Of a stretch of DNA of 64,000 bases, positions 1 to 9,658 are shown in pieces (the stretch's first letter is position 1; every line of letters starts with the position of its first letter). This stretch comes from Castellaniella sp. MT123 (lineage in GTDB: Bacteria > Pseudomonadota > Gammaproteobacteria > Burkholderiales > Burkholderiaceae_B). Under the pieces are notes generated by a model that was not told the DNA's origin, made no database searches, and worked only from the letters and a program-made list of their open reading frames with translations. Both the position numbers and the translations under genes were made by a program. The stretch spans positions 3,286,001 to 3,350,000 of the forward strand of contig NZ_CP154879.1 of the NCBI RefSeq assembly GCF_039614765.1, written 5' to 3'.

Positions 1-821
1 GCATCGTCGCGATTTCCGGCGTGGACACCCGCAAACTGACGCGTATTCTGCGGGAACGCGGCGCCCAGGGCGCCTGCATCCTGGTGGGCGAGGACGTGGA
101 ACGGGCCGTCGAATTGGCACGCGGCTTTGGCGGCATGGAAGGCCAGGACCTGGCCCTCAAGGTCACGACATCGAAACCGGGCGCCTGGGTGCAGGGCACC
201 TGGCAGCTGGGGCGCGGGTTCCGCCGCCAGGATCAGGCCGACTACAACGTCGTCGCCTATGACTACGGGATCAAGACCAACATCCTGCGCCTGCTGGCCG
301 ATCGCGGCTGCCGCATCACGCTGGTGCCGGCCACTACCCCGGTGGCCGACATCCTGGCGCAGAATCCGGACGGCGTCTTCCTGTCCAACGGGCCTGGCGA
401 CCCGGCTGCCTGCCAGTATGCGGTCGATACCTGCAAGGCGGTCCTGGATCGAGGCATTCCGCTGTTCGGCATCTGCCTGGGGCAGCAGGTCCTGGGCCTG
501 ACGCTGGGCGGGCGCACAGTCAAGATGAAGACCGGCCACCATGGTGCCAACCATCCGGTGCAGGACCTGGCGACAGGACGCGTGTTCATCACCAGCCAGA
601 ACCACGGCTTTACCGTCGATGGCGCCAGCCTGCCGGCCAATGCCCGCGTCACGCATGTGTCGCTGTTCGACGGCACGCTGCAAGGCTTCGAACTTACCGA
701 CAAGCCGGTGTTCTGTTTTCAGGGGCACCCCGAGGCCAGTCCAGGCCCGCACGACATCCTGGTGCTGTTCGATAAATTCATCGACCTGATGGCGCAGCAC
801 AAAGCCCAGTCGTCCAAATAA
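1..821 (+). CDS. carA: carbamoyl-phosphate synthase small (glutaminase) subunit, 5'-truncated
   Basis: Hydrolyses glutamine and passes ammonia to CarB for carbamoyl phosphate, the precursor of arginine and pyrimidines. The reading frame is open from the window edge (frame of base 3) to TAA at 819-821, so the N-terminal 110 or so residues lie outside. The class I glutamine amidotransferase domain is complete: the oxyanion motif LSNGPGDP, the nucleophile elbow FGICLGQQ with catalytic Cys, and the C-terminal [10 protein letters not shown] carrying the catalytic His and Glu. carB starts 16 bp downstream on the same strand, the usual operon. Family assignment is certain; only the start is missing. 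Confidence 0.97.
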   Translation, partial: IVAISGVDTRKLTRILRERGAQGACILVGEDVERAVELARGFGGMEGQDLALKVTTSKPGAWVQGTWQLGRGFRRQDQADYNVVAYDYGIKTNILRLLADRGCRITLVPATTPVADILAQNPDGVFLSNGPGDPAACQYAVDTCKAVLDRGIPLFGICLGQQVLGLTLGGRTVKMKTGHHGANHPVQDLATGRVFITSQNHGFTVDGASLPANARVTHVSLFDGTLQGFELTDKPVFCFQGHPEASPGPHDILVLFDKFIDLMAQHKAQSSK

Positions 822-837
822 CCGATACCGTCTTCCC

Positions 838-3800
838 ATGCCCAAGCGTTCAGACATCAAAAGCATTCTCATCATCGGGGCTGGTCCGATCATCATCGGT
901 CAGGCCTGCGAATTCGACTATTCCGGCGCCCAGGCCTGCAAGGCCCTGAAGGCCGACGGCTTTCGCACCATTCTGGTCAACAGCAACCCGGCCACCATCA
1001 TGACGGATCCGGAAACGGCCGACGTCACCTACATCGAACCCATTACCTGGCAGGCCATCGAAAAGATCATCGAGATCGAAAAGCCAGACGCGGTGCTGCC
1101 CACCATGGGCGGCCAGACGGCGCTGAACTGCGCGCTGGATCTCGATCGCCACGGGGTGCTGCAAAAACACGGCGTCGAGCTGATCGGCGCCAACGCGCAA
1201 GCCATCGAAAAGGCCGAGGACCGCCAGAAATTCAAGGACGCCATGACCTCGATCGGTCTGGAATCCGCCAAATCCGGTGTCGCCCACAGCATGGACGAGG
1301 CCTGGGCGGTGCAGAAGCGCATCGCTGCCGATCTGGGCAATTCGGGCTTCCCGGCCGTCATCCGTCCCAGCTTCACCCTGGGCGGTACGGGCGGGGGCAT
1401 TGCCTACAACGCCGAGGAATTCGAGGTCATCTGCCGTCGAGGCCTGGAAGCCTCGCCCACCCGCGAGCTCCTGATCGAGGAGTCCCTGCTGGGCTGGAAG
1501 GAATTCGAAATGGAAGTCGTGCGCGATCGCGCCGACAACTGCATCATCGTGTGCGCCATCGAGAACCTGGATCCCATGGGTGTGCATACCGGCGATTCGA
1601 TCACGGTGGCCCCGGCGCAGACGCTGACCGACAAGGAATACCAGATCATGCGCAACGCCTCCATCGCGGTGCTGCGCGAGATCGGCGTGGACACGGGTGG
1701 CTCGAACGTGCAGTTCGCGATCAATCCGGCCAACGGCCGCATGATCGTCATCGAGATGAATCCGCGGGTGTCGCGCTCGTCGGCGCTGGCCTCGAAGGCC
1801 ACTGGTTTTCCCATCGCCAAAGTCGCGGCCCGTCTGGCTGTCGGTTATACGCTCGATGAATTGCGCAACGAAATCACCGGTGGCGCCACGCCGGCCTCGT
1901 TCGAACCGACCCTGGACTACGTGGTCGTCAAGGTCCCGCGTTTCGCCTTCGAAAAATTCCCGCAGGCCGATTCGCGCCTGACGACCCAGATGAAGGCCGT
2001 GGGCGAAGTCATGGCCATCGGCCGCACCTTCCAGGAGGCCTTCCAGAAGGCCCTGCGCGGCCTGGAAGTGGGCGTGGACGGCCTGAACCAGAAAACCACC
2101 GATCGCGAGCGCCTGCAGATCGAATTGGGCGAACCTGGCCCCGAACGCATCTGGTACGTGGGTGACGCGTTTGCCCAGGGATTCAGCCTGGACGAGGTCC
2201 ATCAACTGACGAAGATCGATCCGTGGTTCCTCGCGCAGATCAAGGAAATCGTCGATATCGAACTGGCGCTGGAACAGCGCACGCTGTCCGAGATCGATAC
2301 CGAGACGATGCGCCAGCTCAAGCGCCGGGGCTTTTCCGACCGGCGCCTGGCTTTCCTGCTGGATACGACCGAAGCCGAAGTGCGCAAGCTGCGTCACCAG
2401 ATGAACGTGCGTCCGGTCTACAAACGGGTGGATACCTGCGCGGCCGAATTCGCCACGACCACGGCCTACATGTACTCGACCTACGAGGAAGAGGACGAGG
2501 CCGCCCCCACCGACCGCAAGAAGATCGTCGTGCTGGGTGGTGGGCCCAACCGCATCGGCCAGGGCATCGAATTCGACTACTGCTGCGTGCACGCCGCGCT
2601 GGCCCTGCGCGAGGACGGTTTCGAGACCATCATGGTCAACTGCAACCCGGAAACCGTATCCACCGACTACGACACGTCCGACCGTCTGTATTTCGAACCG
2701 CTGACGCTGGAAGACGTGCTGGAGATCGTTCACAAGGAAAACCCCGTCGGTGTGATCGTGCAGTATGGCGGCCAGACCCCGCTGAAGCTGGCTCGCGCGC
2801 TGGAAGCCAATGGCGTGCCGATCATCGGCACCAGCCCCGATTCCATCGACGTGGCCGAGGACCGTGAACGTTTCCAGAAACTGCTGACCAAACTGGGTCT
2901 GCGCCAGCCGGCCAACCGCACGGCACGCACCGAAGGCGAGGCTCTCGCCCTGGCCGGCGAGATCGGCTATCCCCTGGTCGTGCGCCCCAGCTACGTGTTG
3001 GGTGGCCGCGCCATGGAAATCGTGCACGAGCCGCAGGACCTGGAACGCTACATGCGCGAGGCCGTCAAGGTCAGCAACGATTCGCCGGTGCTGCTGGATC
3101 ACTTCCTGAACAATGCGACCGAGGTCGACGTGGACTGCCTGGCCGACGGCGATCAGGTCGTCGTCGGTGGCGTGATGGAACACATCGAGCAGGCCGGCGT
3201 GCACTCGGGCGATTCCGCCTGCAGTCTGCCGCCGTATTCGTTGTCGGCCGAAACGGTGGACGAGATCAAGCGTCAGACGGCGCTGATGGCGCGTGCGTTG
3301 AACGTCAAGGGCCTGATGAACGTGCAGTTTGCCATCCAGGACGGCGACGTCTACGTGCTCGAGGTCAACCCGCGCGCATCCCGCACGGTGCCCTACGTCT
3401 CCAAGGCAACCGGTCGTCAGCTCGCCAAGATCGCCGCGCGCGTCATGGCTGGCCGCACCCTGGCCCAGCAGGGCGTGACCTCGATTCCGGCGCCCGTGCA
3501 TTACTGCGTCAAGGAAGCCGTGTTCCCCTTCGTCAAATTCCCTGGAGTGGACACCATCCTGGGGCCGGAGATGAAGTCCACCGGCGAGGTCATGGGTGTG
3601 GGCGAGTCCTTTGGCGAGGCCTTCGTCAAATCCCAGATCGCCGCAGGCGTCATGCTGCCGGAATCCGGTCGGGTCTTCATCAGCGTACGGGCGCAGGACA
3701 AACCCCGCGCCGTGGAAGTCGCCCGCGGTCTGGCGGCATTGGGCTTCCAGCTGGTGGCCACCCGGGGCACGGCGGCCGTCCTCGAGGCGGCCGGGCTGGC

Positions 3801-4077
3801 GGTGGAAATCGTCAACAAAGTCACGGAAGGCCGCCCCAACATCGTCGACATGATCAAGAACGGCGAGATCGCCATGGTCATCAACACGGTCGAGGAACGC
3901 CGCAATGCCATCGCCGACTCACGCGCCATCCGCACCCAGTCGCTGGCCAACCGCGTAACCTTCTTCACGACCATCGCCGGCGCGCGCGCGGCCGTCGAAG
4001 GGCTGCAGTACATGCGCCACGGCGGCGGTCTGAAGGTCTATGCCCTGCAGGCCATGCACGCGGCAACCGCGGCTTGA
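838..4077 (+). CDS. carB: carbamoyl-phosphate synthase large subunit
   Basis: Makes carbamoyl phosphate from bicarbonate, ammonia and two ATP in complex with CarA. The protein is 1079 residues, against 1073 in E. coli. Two homologous ATP-grasp synthetase halves are visible: residues about 1-400 ([12 protein letters not shown], then [18 protein letters not shown]) and about 555-935 ([11 protein letters not shown], then [18 protein letters not shown]). An oligomerisation segment separates them, and the C-terminal MGS-like allosteric domain (about 936-1079) contains the [13 protein letters not shown] region. ATG at 838 lies 16 bp after carA. In-frame and intact. The same gene pair stands close to greA in related betaproteobacteria; here five or six genes intervene. 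Confidence 0.99.
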   Translation: MPKRSDIKSILIIGAGPIIIGQACEFDYSGAQACKALKADGFRTILVNSNPATIMTDPETADVTYIEPITWQAIEKIIEIEKPDAVLPTMGGQTALNCALDLDRHGVLQKHGVELIGANAQAIEKAEDRQKFKDAMTSIGLESAKSGVAHSMDEAWAVQKRIAADLGNSGFPAVIRPSFTLGGTGGGIAYNAEEFEVICRRGLEASPTRELLIEESLLGWKEFEMEVVRDRADNCIIVCAIENLDPMGVHTGDSITVAPAQTLTDKEYQIMRNASIAVLREIGVDTGGSNVQFAINPANGRMIVIEMNPRVSRSSALASKATGFPIAKVAARLAVGYTLDELRNEITGGATPASFEPTLDYVVVKVPRFAFEKFPQADSRLTTQMKAVGEVMAIGRTFQEAFQKALRGLEVGVDGLNQKTTDRERLQIELGEPGPERIWYVGDAFAQGFSLDEVHQLTKIDPWFLAQIKEIVDIELALEQRTLSEIDTETMRQLKRRGFSDRRLAFLLDTTEAEVRKLRHQMNVRPVYKRVDTCAAEFATTTAYMYSTYEEEDEAAPTDRKKIVVLGGGPNRIGQGIEFDYCCVHAALALREDGFETIMVNCNPETVSTDYDTSDRLYFEPLTLEDVLEIVHKENPVGVIVQYGGQTPLKLARALEANGVPIIGTSPDSIDVAEDRERFQKLLTKLGLRQPANRTARTEGEALALAGEIGYPLVVRPSYVLGGRAMEIVHEPQDLERYMREAVKVSNDSPVLLDHFLNNATEVDVDCLADGDQVVVGGVMEHIEQAGVHSGDSACSLPPYSLSAETVDEIKRQTALMARALNVKGLMNVQFAIQDGDVYVLEVNPRASRTVPYVSKATGRQLAKIAARVMAGRTLAQQGVTSIPAPVHYCVKEAVFPFVKFPGVDTILGPEMKSTGEVMGVGESFGEAFVKSQIAAGVMLPESGRVFISVRAQDKPRAVEVARGLAALGFQLVATRGTAAVLEAAGLAVEIVNKVTEGRPNIVDMIKNGEIAMVINTVEERRNAIADSRAIRTQSLANRVTFFTTIAGARAAVEGLQYMRHGGGLKVYALQAMHAATAA

Positions 4078-4083
4078 CGCGCC

Positions 4084-4938
4084 ATGGCGGGCGACAACAT
4101 GACGTCCGCCGCACCTGCCGCCTCGCGCGAACCGCGGGCGGCATCTTCGCCCGTCCCGGCTGATCGGCCCGGACGGGTTTTCGTGACCGGCGCCAGCAGC
4201 GGCATCGGCGCGGCGCTGGCGCGCCAGTACGCGGCGCGTGGCGCGGTGCTCGGCCTGGTCGGTCGCCGGCGTGATGCCTTGCAGGCCCTGTGCGACAGCC
4301 TGCCCGGGCAGGACCATCGGATGTATGTGCTGGACGTGCGGGATCGTCCCGCCCTGCAGGCCGCCGCGCGGGATTTCCTGGCCGGCGGGCCGGTGGACCG
4401 CGTTATCGCCAGCGCCGGCATCAGCGCCGGAACCCTGGCTGGCGAGCCGGAAGACTTTGCGGTATTCCAGGATATCTTCGACACCAACGTGCTGGCCATG
4501 GTCAGTACGTTCGAGCCTTTCATCGCGCCGATGCGCGAATGCCGCCAAGGTGTGCTGGTCGGCATCGGCAGTGTGGCGGGCGTCCGTGGCCTGCCGGGTG
4601 CCGGTGCCTATAGCGGCTCGAAGGCCGCTGTGCGTGCCCTGTGCGAAAGCCTGCGGGTGGAACTCCATGGCACGGGTGTGCGGGTGGTTACCCTGGCGCC
4701 GGGCTTCATCGCCACCCCCATGACGGCGCACAACCCGTATCGCATGCCTTTTCTGATGCCCGTGGACCGTTTCGCCGAGCAGGCCGTGCGCGCCATCGAG
4801 GCGGGCGACCGTTACCGCGTTATTCCCTGGCCCATGGCCTGGGTGGCGCGGCTGCTGCGCATGGTGCCCGATGTGATCTACGACGCGGTGGCGGCAAGGC
4901 GCAAGCGCAAGCCCCGGCGCGGCGGCAGTTCGGAATAA
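4084..4938 (+). CDS. short-chain dehydrogenase/reductase
   Basis: Classical SDR of 284 residues, substrate unknown. The Rossmann motif TGASSGIG is at residues 35-42, followed by the SAG-type motif in IASAGIS, the catalytic Ser in IGSVAG and the YSGSK catalytic Tyr/Lys pair near residue 177. A 30-residue Ala/Pro-rich N-terminal extension precedes the Rossmann fold; ATG at 4099 is an alternative start. The basic C-terminus (RRKRKPRRGG) may contact membrane or nucleic acid. It starts 6 bp after carB stops, so it is probably co-transcribed with carAB. That does not imply a pyrimidine role. The hydrophobic patch near the C-terminus (MAWVARLLRMVPDVIY) suggests lipid-type substrates, which is inference. 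Confidence 0.9.
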   Translation: MAGDNMTSAAPAASREPRAASSPVPADRPGRVFVTGASSGIGAALARQYAARGAVLGLVGRRRDALQALCDSLPGQDHRMYVLDVRDRPALQAAARDFLAGGPVDRVIASAGISAGTLAGEPEDFAVFQDIFDTNVLAMVSTFEPFIAPMRECRQGVLVGIGSVAGVRGLPGAGAYSGSKAAVRALCESLRVELHGTGVRVVTLAPGFIATPMTAHNPYRMPFLMPVDRFAEQAVRAIEAGDRYRVIPWPMAWVARLLRMVPDVIYDAVAARRKRKPRRGGSSE

Positions 4939-4965
4939 AAACCGGGCGCCATCAAGGCGCCCGGT
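4936..4965 (-). terminator. rho-independent terminator of the doxX-like gene
   Basis: A perfect 10-bp stem (ACCGGGCGCC, 4941-4950, with its complement at 4956-4965) has a 5-nt loop. Read on the minus strand it is followed by a T5 tract, so it terminates transcription from the DoxX gene ending at 5029. It lies between convergent genes and may also slow transcription arriving from the SDR gene, but there is no T tract on the plus strand. Confidence 0.8.
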
Positions 4966-5028
4966 GCGGGGAAAAAGGCCGGATGCCCGTCAGGCACCAG
5001 CCTGCCTGGTGTAGACGGGTCGTGTGCC

Positions 5029-5424
5029 TTATTGTTGGCGCCGCGCATCCAGGCTCAGCGCCCCGGCGCCGAACGCCGTGATTTGCAGCAGCCCGCCGGC
5101 AATGGCCAGGTTCTTGAAGAAATGCGTGGACTGGTTCATGTCGCCGAATTGCGAGTGGAAGAACAGGGCGGCCACGACCGTGAAGATGGCCAGAATCAGC
5201 GCGATCAGGCGTGTCCGGTAGCCCAGCACCAGCAGGATTGGCAGGACCACTTCGATGAATACGGTGCCCGCATAGGCAAGTGTCGGTAGGGGAATACCGG
5301 CGGATCCGATATAGCCAATGGTCCCGGCGGGGGCGGCGATCTTGCCGGATACGCCGATCCAGAACAGGACGGCGATCAGGATGCGGCCGATCAGGGAAAG
5401 CGTGTCGTAATTGCGAGTGTTCAT
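5029..5424 (-). CDS. DoxX family membrane protein
   Basis: A 131-residue integral membrane protein with four predicted hydrophobic segments (around LIGRILIAVLFWIGVSG, LAYAGTVFIEVVLPILLVLG, LIALILAIFTVVAALFF and LAIAGGLLQITAFGAGA), the DoxX topology. Family members are poorly characterised and often linked to thiol or quinone redox. I chose ATG at 5424 because AAGGA stands 8 bases upstream; the frame is open 27 bases further but has no ribosome-binding site. It is followed by its own terminator and is probably co-transcribed with the pirin-like gene upstream, under the divergent LysR regulator. Confidence 0.88.
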   Translation of the reverse strand: MNTRNYDTLSLIGRILIAVLFWIGVSGKIAAPAGTIGYIGSAGIPLPTLAYAGTVFIEVVLPILLVLGYRTRLIALILAIFTVVAALFFHSQFGDMNQSTHFFKNLAIAGGLLQITAFGAGALSLDARRQQ

Positions 5425-5531
5425 GGTGTGGGTCCTTGTGGTCAATGTCAAAGTAAAAATGAAGGTAAAAAAACAGTCCGTCCCGGGGGACGGGCTGGGT
5501 GTTCGAATCGATCAGTGGGATGGGTGGGGCG

Positions 5532-6239
5532 CTACATCGCCGCGCTGTCCACCAGCACCAGTTCGGAATCTTCCAGCGCGGTGATGCGCAGGACGGTCTC
5601 GTCCTGGATGGCTGCGCCATCGCGGGCGTCCAGCACCGTGCCGTTGACCTCGATCTTGCCGACGGCCGGGACCAGGTAGCCGGCGCGGCGGGCGTCCTGG
5701 AACGTGTATTCCACCGTGTCGCCTGCCTTCAGCGTGGCCCCAGAAACCCGTGCCCGCGCCCGGATGGGCAGCGCCTCGTCGTCGCCTTCCAGGCCGCTGG
5801 CCAGGGTGACGAACCGGCCCGAACGGTCGGCCTTGGGGAAGGGCTGCGTGCCCCAGCAGGGGGTGCCGCCCTTCTGGTCCGGGAAGATCCAGATCTGGAA
5901 GATCCGGGTCAAGCCGGGTTCCAGGTTGTATTCGGAATGGACGATGCCGGTGCCCGCGCTCATGACCTGGACGTCGCCCGCCAGCGTGCGGCCCTGGTTG
6001 CCCAGATTGTCCTGGTGCGTGATGGCGCCTTCCCGGACGTAGGTGATGATTTCCATGTTGGCGTGCGGATGCGGCGGAAAACCGCTGTTGGGCTGGATCG
6101 TATCGTCGTTCCAGACGCGCAGCGCACCCCAGTGGACCCGTTTGGGGTCGTGGTAGTCCGCAAAAGAAAAATGATGCCGGGTATCGAGCCAGCCGTGCTG
6201 GGCCCCGCCCAGTTCGGCATAGGGACGGCGTTCGATCAT
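5532..6239 (-). CDS. pirin family protein (YhhW-like, possible quercetinase)
   Basis: A 235-residue bicupin of the pirin family. All four metal ligands known from E. coli YhhW are present at the same numbers: His57 and His59 in PPHPHANME, His101 and Glu103 in VHSEYN. YhhW-type pirins show quercetin 2,3-dioxygenase activity in vitro; the natural substrate is unknown. The gene precedes doxX on the minus strand and diverges from a LysR regulator. That three-gene arrangement is common and suggests induction by a small aromatic or electrophile, which is inference. Confidence 0.92.
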   Translation of the reverse strand: MIERRPYAELGGAQHGWLDTRHHFSFADYHDPKRVHWGALRVWNDDTIQPNSGFPPHPHANMEIITYVREGAITHQDNLGNQGRTLAGDVQVMSAGTGIVHSEYNLEPGLTRIFQIWIFPDQKGGTPCWGTQPFPKADRSGRFVTLASGLEGDDEALPIRARARVSGATLKAGDTVEYTFQDARRAGYLVPAVGKIEVNGTVLDARDGAAIQDETVLRITALEDSELVLVDSAAM

Positions 6240-6395
6240 GATGGGTTCCTTGAAACTTGACCAATGCGGATAGTCTACGTAACTTGGATCATGTTGAGAA
6301 TATAAACAATATAATTACATGGTTTCCATTTTTGATATGATTGACTGAGCCTGTGCGATGCCATGAAAGCTTCGAAGCCATGAAAAGGAAATGAC
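6240..6395. promoter_or_regulatory. divergent pirin / lysR control region
   Basis: This 156-bp gap is clearly AT-richer than its surroundings (6290-6345 especially), as expected for two back-to-back promoters and a LysR site. It contains two palindromes: ATGG-TTT-CCAT at 6319-6329 and the perfect 10-mer GCTTCGAAGC at 6369-6378, just before the lysR ribosome-binding site. Either could be the regulator's operator. No exact -35/-10 pair is assigned. Confidence 0.5.
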
Positions 6396-7334
6396 GTGAA
6401 AGGATTGCCCGACCTTGAAGCCTGGGCCTTGTTCGCCAAGGTCGCCGAAACGGGGTCCTTCGCCCGGGCGGCGGCAGCCTGCCAGGTGTCCCAGGCGACG
6501 GTATCCAAAGCGATCAGCCGCCTGGAAGCCCGCATGAAGACGACGCTGATTCATCGCACATCACGTCGTCTGACGCTGACCGACAGCGGCCGGTCGGCAC
6601 TGGATCGCGCCACCCGCATCCTGGAAGAAGGCGAAGCCATCGAAGCAGAAGTCACAGAACAGTCGCAGGCGCTGCGGGGGCGGGTCCGGGTGTCCGCGCC
6701 CATGTCCTTCGGCTTGGCGCGCCTGGCGCCGCTGTTGCCGGGGTTCATGACGACACACCCGGAGGTGCGGCTGGATGTGCAGTTCGATGATGCTCAGGTG
6801 GACCTGGTGGCCGGGGGCTTCGACCTGGCCCTGCGGATCGCCCGGTTGGCGGATTCGAGCCTGCTGGCTCGCCGCCTGTGCGGGGTGCGCATCCTTCTGG
6901 TGGGGGCCCCCGCGTATCTCGATCAGCATGGGCGGCCTCGCCATCCGCAAGACCTGCAGGCCCACCAGGCCTTGCATTATTCTTATGCGCATCATGGGAC
7001 GACCTGGCACTTCCGTCATCCCCGCCTGGGTGAATTTTCGCAGTTCATGGCGGCCCGCTTGCGGGTGAACAACGCCGATGCCTTGATGCCCGCCTTGCGT
7101 GCCGGCCTTGGCCTGGCTCTGCAGCCCGAATTCCTGGTGTGGCAGGATCTGCAGTCCGGCGTGCTGGAAACCGTGATGGCACCGTGGGAAATCGCGCCCC
7201 TTGCACTGCATGCGGTCACGCCGCCAGGGCGCAACCGGCCGGCTCGTGTCCAGGCGTTCATCGATTATTTGCACGATGCTCTGGGGGAAGAGCTTTGGGC
7301 TCAGGACGCGCCGCGTCCCAAATCTGGGGAATAG
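6396..7334 (+). CDS. LysR-type transcriptional regulator
   Basis: A 312-residue LysR protein. The winged HTH occupies about residues 10-65 (SFARAAAACQVSQATVSKAISRLE within it) and the periplasmic-binding-like effector domain the remainder. The start is GTG at 6396, preceded by AAGGA 7 bases upstream. It is divergent from the pirin-doxX pair, the typical position of its targets, so it probably controls them together with itself. The effector is unknown. Confidence 0.93.
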   Translation: MKGLPDLEAWALFAKVAETGSFARAAAACQVSQATVSKAISRLEARMKTTLIHRTSRRLTLTDSGRSALDRATRILEEGEAIEAEVTEQSQALRGRVRVSAPMSFGLARLAPLLPGFMTTHPEVRLDVQFDDAQVDLVAGGFDLALRIARLADSSLLARRLCGVRILLVGAPAYLDQHGRPRHPQDLQAHQALHYSYAHHGTTWHFRHPRLGEFSQFMAARLRVNNADALMPALRAGLGLALQPEFLVWQDLQSGVLETVMAPWEIAPLALHAVTPPGRNRPARVQAFIDYLHDALGEELWAQDAPRPKSGE

Positions 7335-7467
7335 GTGGCGGCCACGCGTTTGCTCCGGCTGGCAGCACTCCTATCCGGGTTGTCTTGCGGTGTGTGCGGG
7401 TGGCACCGTACACTTGCGACGAAATTTCAACCTTCCCCTTCCTGACGGCCCTACGGGCCGAGCCTCC

Positions 7468-8790
7468 ATGTCCGATACCTACTTTCCCCGTTGGCGCCGC
7501 GTTTCAGGCACCGCCGACGGCGCCGTCGTGCAGCCCGATGAAACCATGCCCTTGCCGCAGACCGTGGCCATGGGCGCCCAGCACGTCGTCGCCATGTTCG
7601 GCTCGACCATCCTGGCGCCGCTCATCATGGGCTTCGACCCCAACATGGCGATCCTCATGTCCGGGGTGGGGACACTGATCTTCTTCCTGTTCGTCGGTGG
7701 CCGGGTGCCCAGCTACCTGGGGTCCAGCTTCGCCTTCATCGGCGGCGTGATCGCCGTCAGCGGCTATTCCGGCAGCGGCCCGAACCTGAACATTGGCGTG
7801 GCCCTGGGGGCCATCATCGTGTGCGGCCTGATTTATTCCGGTATTGGCTTGCTGACCATGCTGGCCAATGCCCGCCAGGGGGCGGCCGCCGACTGGATCG
7901 ACCGCTGGATGCCGCCTGTGGTGACCGGTGCCGTCGTGGCCGTGATCGGCCTGAATCTGGCGCCCCTGGCGGCAAAGAACGCCATGGGTGGTTCGCTGTT
8001 CGAGTCGGCCATGGCCCTGCTGACGATCCTGTGCGTGGGCGGCGTGGCTGTCTACACGCGCGGGCTGGTGCAACGGCTGCTGATCCTGGTGGGGCTCCTT
8101 CTGGCCTGCATCCTGTACGCCATCCTGACCAATGGTCTAGGGCTGGGCAAGCCGATCGACGTTTCCGCCATCGTCGCGGCGCCCTGGTTGGGGCTGCCGA
8201 AGCTGACCGCGCCGGTTTTCCAGGCGCATGCCATCAGCGTCATTGCCCCGGTCGCCATCATCCTGGTGGCGGAAAATCTGGGTCACATCAAGGCGGTCAG
8301 CGCCATGACCGGTCAGAACCTGGACCGCTACCTGGGCCGCGCCTTCCTGGGTGACGGGGTGGCAACCATGATCTCGGGTTCGCTGGGCGGCACGGGCGTG
8401 ACCACCTACGCGGAAAACATCGGTGTCATGACCGTCACCAAGATCTATTCCACCCTGGTCTTCGTCGTGGCCGCGCTGGTGGCCCTGCTGCTGGGCTTCT
8501 CGCCCAAGTTCGGCGCCGTGATCCAGGCCATCCCGGCGCCTGTGCTGGGCGGCATGGCGGTGGTTGTGTTCGGTCTGATCGCCATCGCCGGCGCCCGTAT
8601 CTGGGTGGTGAACCAGGTCGATTTCAGCGACAACCGCAACCTGATCGTGGCCGCCGTCACGTTGGTTCTGGGAGCCGGGAATTTCTCTGTGGACATCGGC
8701 GGCTTCAAGCTCGACGGCATCGGCACCGCGACCTTCGGGGCGATCATCCTGTATGCGGTGCTGCGCGGTCGCAAGGCGGCAGCAGCCTGA
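7468..8790 (+). CDS. uracil/xanthine permease (NCS2 family, UraA/RutG-like)
   Basis: A 440-residue NCS2 nucleobase:cation symporter in the inner membrane. Diagnostic segments are [16 protein letters not shown] near the N-terminus, [18 protein letters not shown] in the middle (substrate-binding Glu in AENLG) and [14 protein letters not shown] (second substrate-site motif), with about 14 hydrophobic segments. The pattern is closer to uracil transporters UraA/RutG than to xanthine/urate ones. The frame is open 267 bases further upstream, but conservation begins at ATG 7468. A pyrimidine importer close to carAB is functionally sensible, although no shared regulatory site is visible. Confidence 0.92.
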   Translation: MSDTYFPRWRRVSGTADGAVVQPDETMPLPQTVAMGAQHVVAMFGSTILAPLIMGFDPNMAILMSGVGTLIFFLFVGGRVPSYLGSSFAFIGGVIAVSGYSGSGPNLNIGVALGAIIVCGLIYSGIGLLTMLANARQGAAADWIDRWMPPVVTGAVVAVIGLNLAPLAAKNAMGGSLFESAMALLTILCVGGVAVYTRGLVQRLLILVGLLLACILYAILTNGLGLGKPIDVSAIVAAPWLGLPKLTAPVFQAHAISVIAPVAIILVAENLGHIKAVSAMTGQNLDRYLGRAFLGDGVATMISGSLGGTGVTTYAENIGVMTVTKIYSTLVFVVAALVALLLGFSPKFGAVIQAIPAPVLGGMAVVVFGLIAIAGARIWVVNQVDFSDNRNLIVAAVTLVLGAGNFSVDIGGFKLDGIGTATFGAIILYAVLRGRKAAAA

Positions 8791-8799
8791 TCGGTGGAT

Positions 8800-8905
8800 G
8801 TCCCTCCGCCCCGGAGGGACCAGTCAAGGAAAACACAGCAGGCTTGCTTTTTCCCGACAGATTGACCACAATAGCCTCAGCACCCCGGTTTTGGCCGGGG
8901 TTTTT
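8800..8905 (+). terminator. double hairpin and intrinsic terminator after the uracil permease
   Basis: Two structures follow the permease. The first is a 9-bp perfect stem (GTCCCTCCG at 8800-8808, complement at 8812-8820, 3-nt loop) without a T tract. The second is CCCCGG (8883-8888) with CCGGGG (8895-8900) followed by T5 (8901-8905), a standard rho-independent terminator. Between them lies about 60 bp with no gene. Confidence 0.75.
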
Positions 8906-9047
8906 CACGAGCGTGCCAGCAGACCACATCGGTCAGGCGCAGGGAATCAAACCCGCCACCCATGGCCCCGAGGGGCCCCACCGGTCAGGCCGCTTCGTTT
9001 CCGGCGACGGGTTTTTTCACCCGATCTTCGTCTTAATCTTGTTGTCA

Positions 9048-9074
9048 GGCGCCCCCGCGCGTGGGGCGTCTTTT
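9048..9074 (+). promoter_or_regulatory. terminator-like hairpin in the greA leader (candidate attenuator)
   Basis: GGCGCCCC (9048-9055) pairs with GGGGCGTC (9063-9070), eight pairs including one G-T, followed directly by T4. It sits only 17 bp upstream of the greA ATG, too close for an ordinary terminator of a distant gene. A transcript starting upstream in 8906-9047 would be attenuated here. E. coli greA also has a leader terminator producing the GraL RNA; similarity of position is what I see, conservation of mechanism is inference. Confidence 0.55.
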
Positions 9075-9091
9075 ACTTTGAGTCAGGAACT

Positions 9092-9568
9092 ATGTCTGCG
9101 ATCCCTTTGACAGCTCGCGGGGCAGAGCGCTTACAAGCTGAATTGCACCGTCTGAAGACAGTCGAGCGCCCCGAAGTCATCAACGCCATCGCCGAGGCGC
9201 GTGCCCAGGGCGACTTGTCCGAAAACGCCGAATATGATGCCGCGCGCGAGCGCCAGGGCTTCATCGAAGGCCGCATCCAGGAACTGGAAGGCACGCTGTC
9301 CAACGCCCAGATCATCAATCCCGCCGATCTGGATGTCCAAGGGCAGGCGGTGTTCGGGGCTACCGTCGAAATCGAGGATCTGGAATCCGGCGAGCGTCTG
9401 ACCTATCAGATCGTCGGCGACCTGGAAGCGGACATCCGTGCCAACATGATTTCCGTCTCCAGCCCGGTCGCCCGTGCCCTCATCGGCAAGAGCGAGGGCG
9501 ATGTCGTCGAAGTGCGCGCCCCTGCCGGCGTGCGGGAATTCGAGGTCTGTTCCGTCAGCTATCAATAA
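9092..9568 (+). CDS. greA: transcription elongation factor GreA
   Basis: Rescues backtracked RNA polymerase by stimulating transcript cleavage through the secondary channel. The protein is 158 residues, identical in length to E. coli GreA. The N-terminal coiled coil contains the signature [16 protein letters not shown] with the acidic tip residues (Asp and Glu of LSENAEYD). The C-terminal FKBP-like domain follows ([14 protein letters not shown]). The frame is open 340 bases upstream, but homology starts at ATG 9092. A terminator-like hairpin lies just before the start and a long bidirectional terminator after the stop. Confidence 0.97.
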   Translation: MSAIPLTARGAERLQAELHRLKTVERPEVINAIAEARAQGDLSENAEYDAARERQGFIEGRIQELEGTLSNAQIINPADLDVQGQAVFGATVEIEDLESGERLTYQIVGDLEADIRANMISVSSPVARALIGKSEGDVVEVRAPAGVREFEVCSVSYQ

Positions 9569-9590
9569 GGTATTTTCCCGGCAGGACACG

Positions 9591-9643
9591 AAACGGCCCG
9601 GGCCTGCCATCCGATGAATCGTGATGGCAGGCCCGGGCCGTTT
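9591..9643. terminator. bidirectional terminator between greA and yhbY
   Basis: A perfect 21-bp inverted repeat (arms 9591-9611 and 9623-9643) with an 11-nt loop separates the convergent genes. Each arm begins with AAA outside, so either transcript ends in GC-rich stem followed by UUU. The stem is unusually long for a simple terminator. Confidence 0.85.
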
Positions 9644-9658
9644 GCCGATGTGGGCGGC

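Noticed and set aside
850-3501. 883-codon open frame antisense to carB
   Set aside because: High GC produces long antisense frames; composition (His/Gln/Arg/Gly-rich) and the unambiguous carB on the other strand show it is a shadow.
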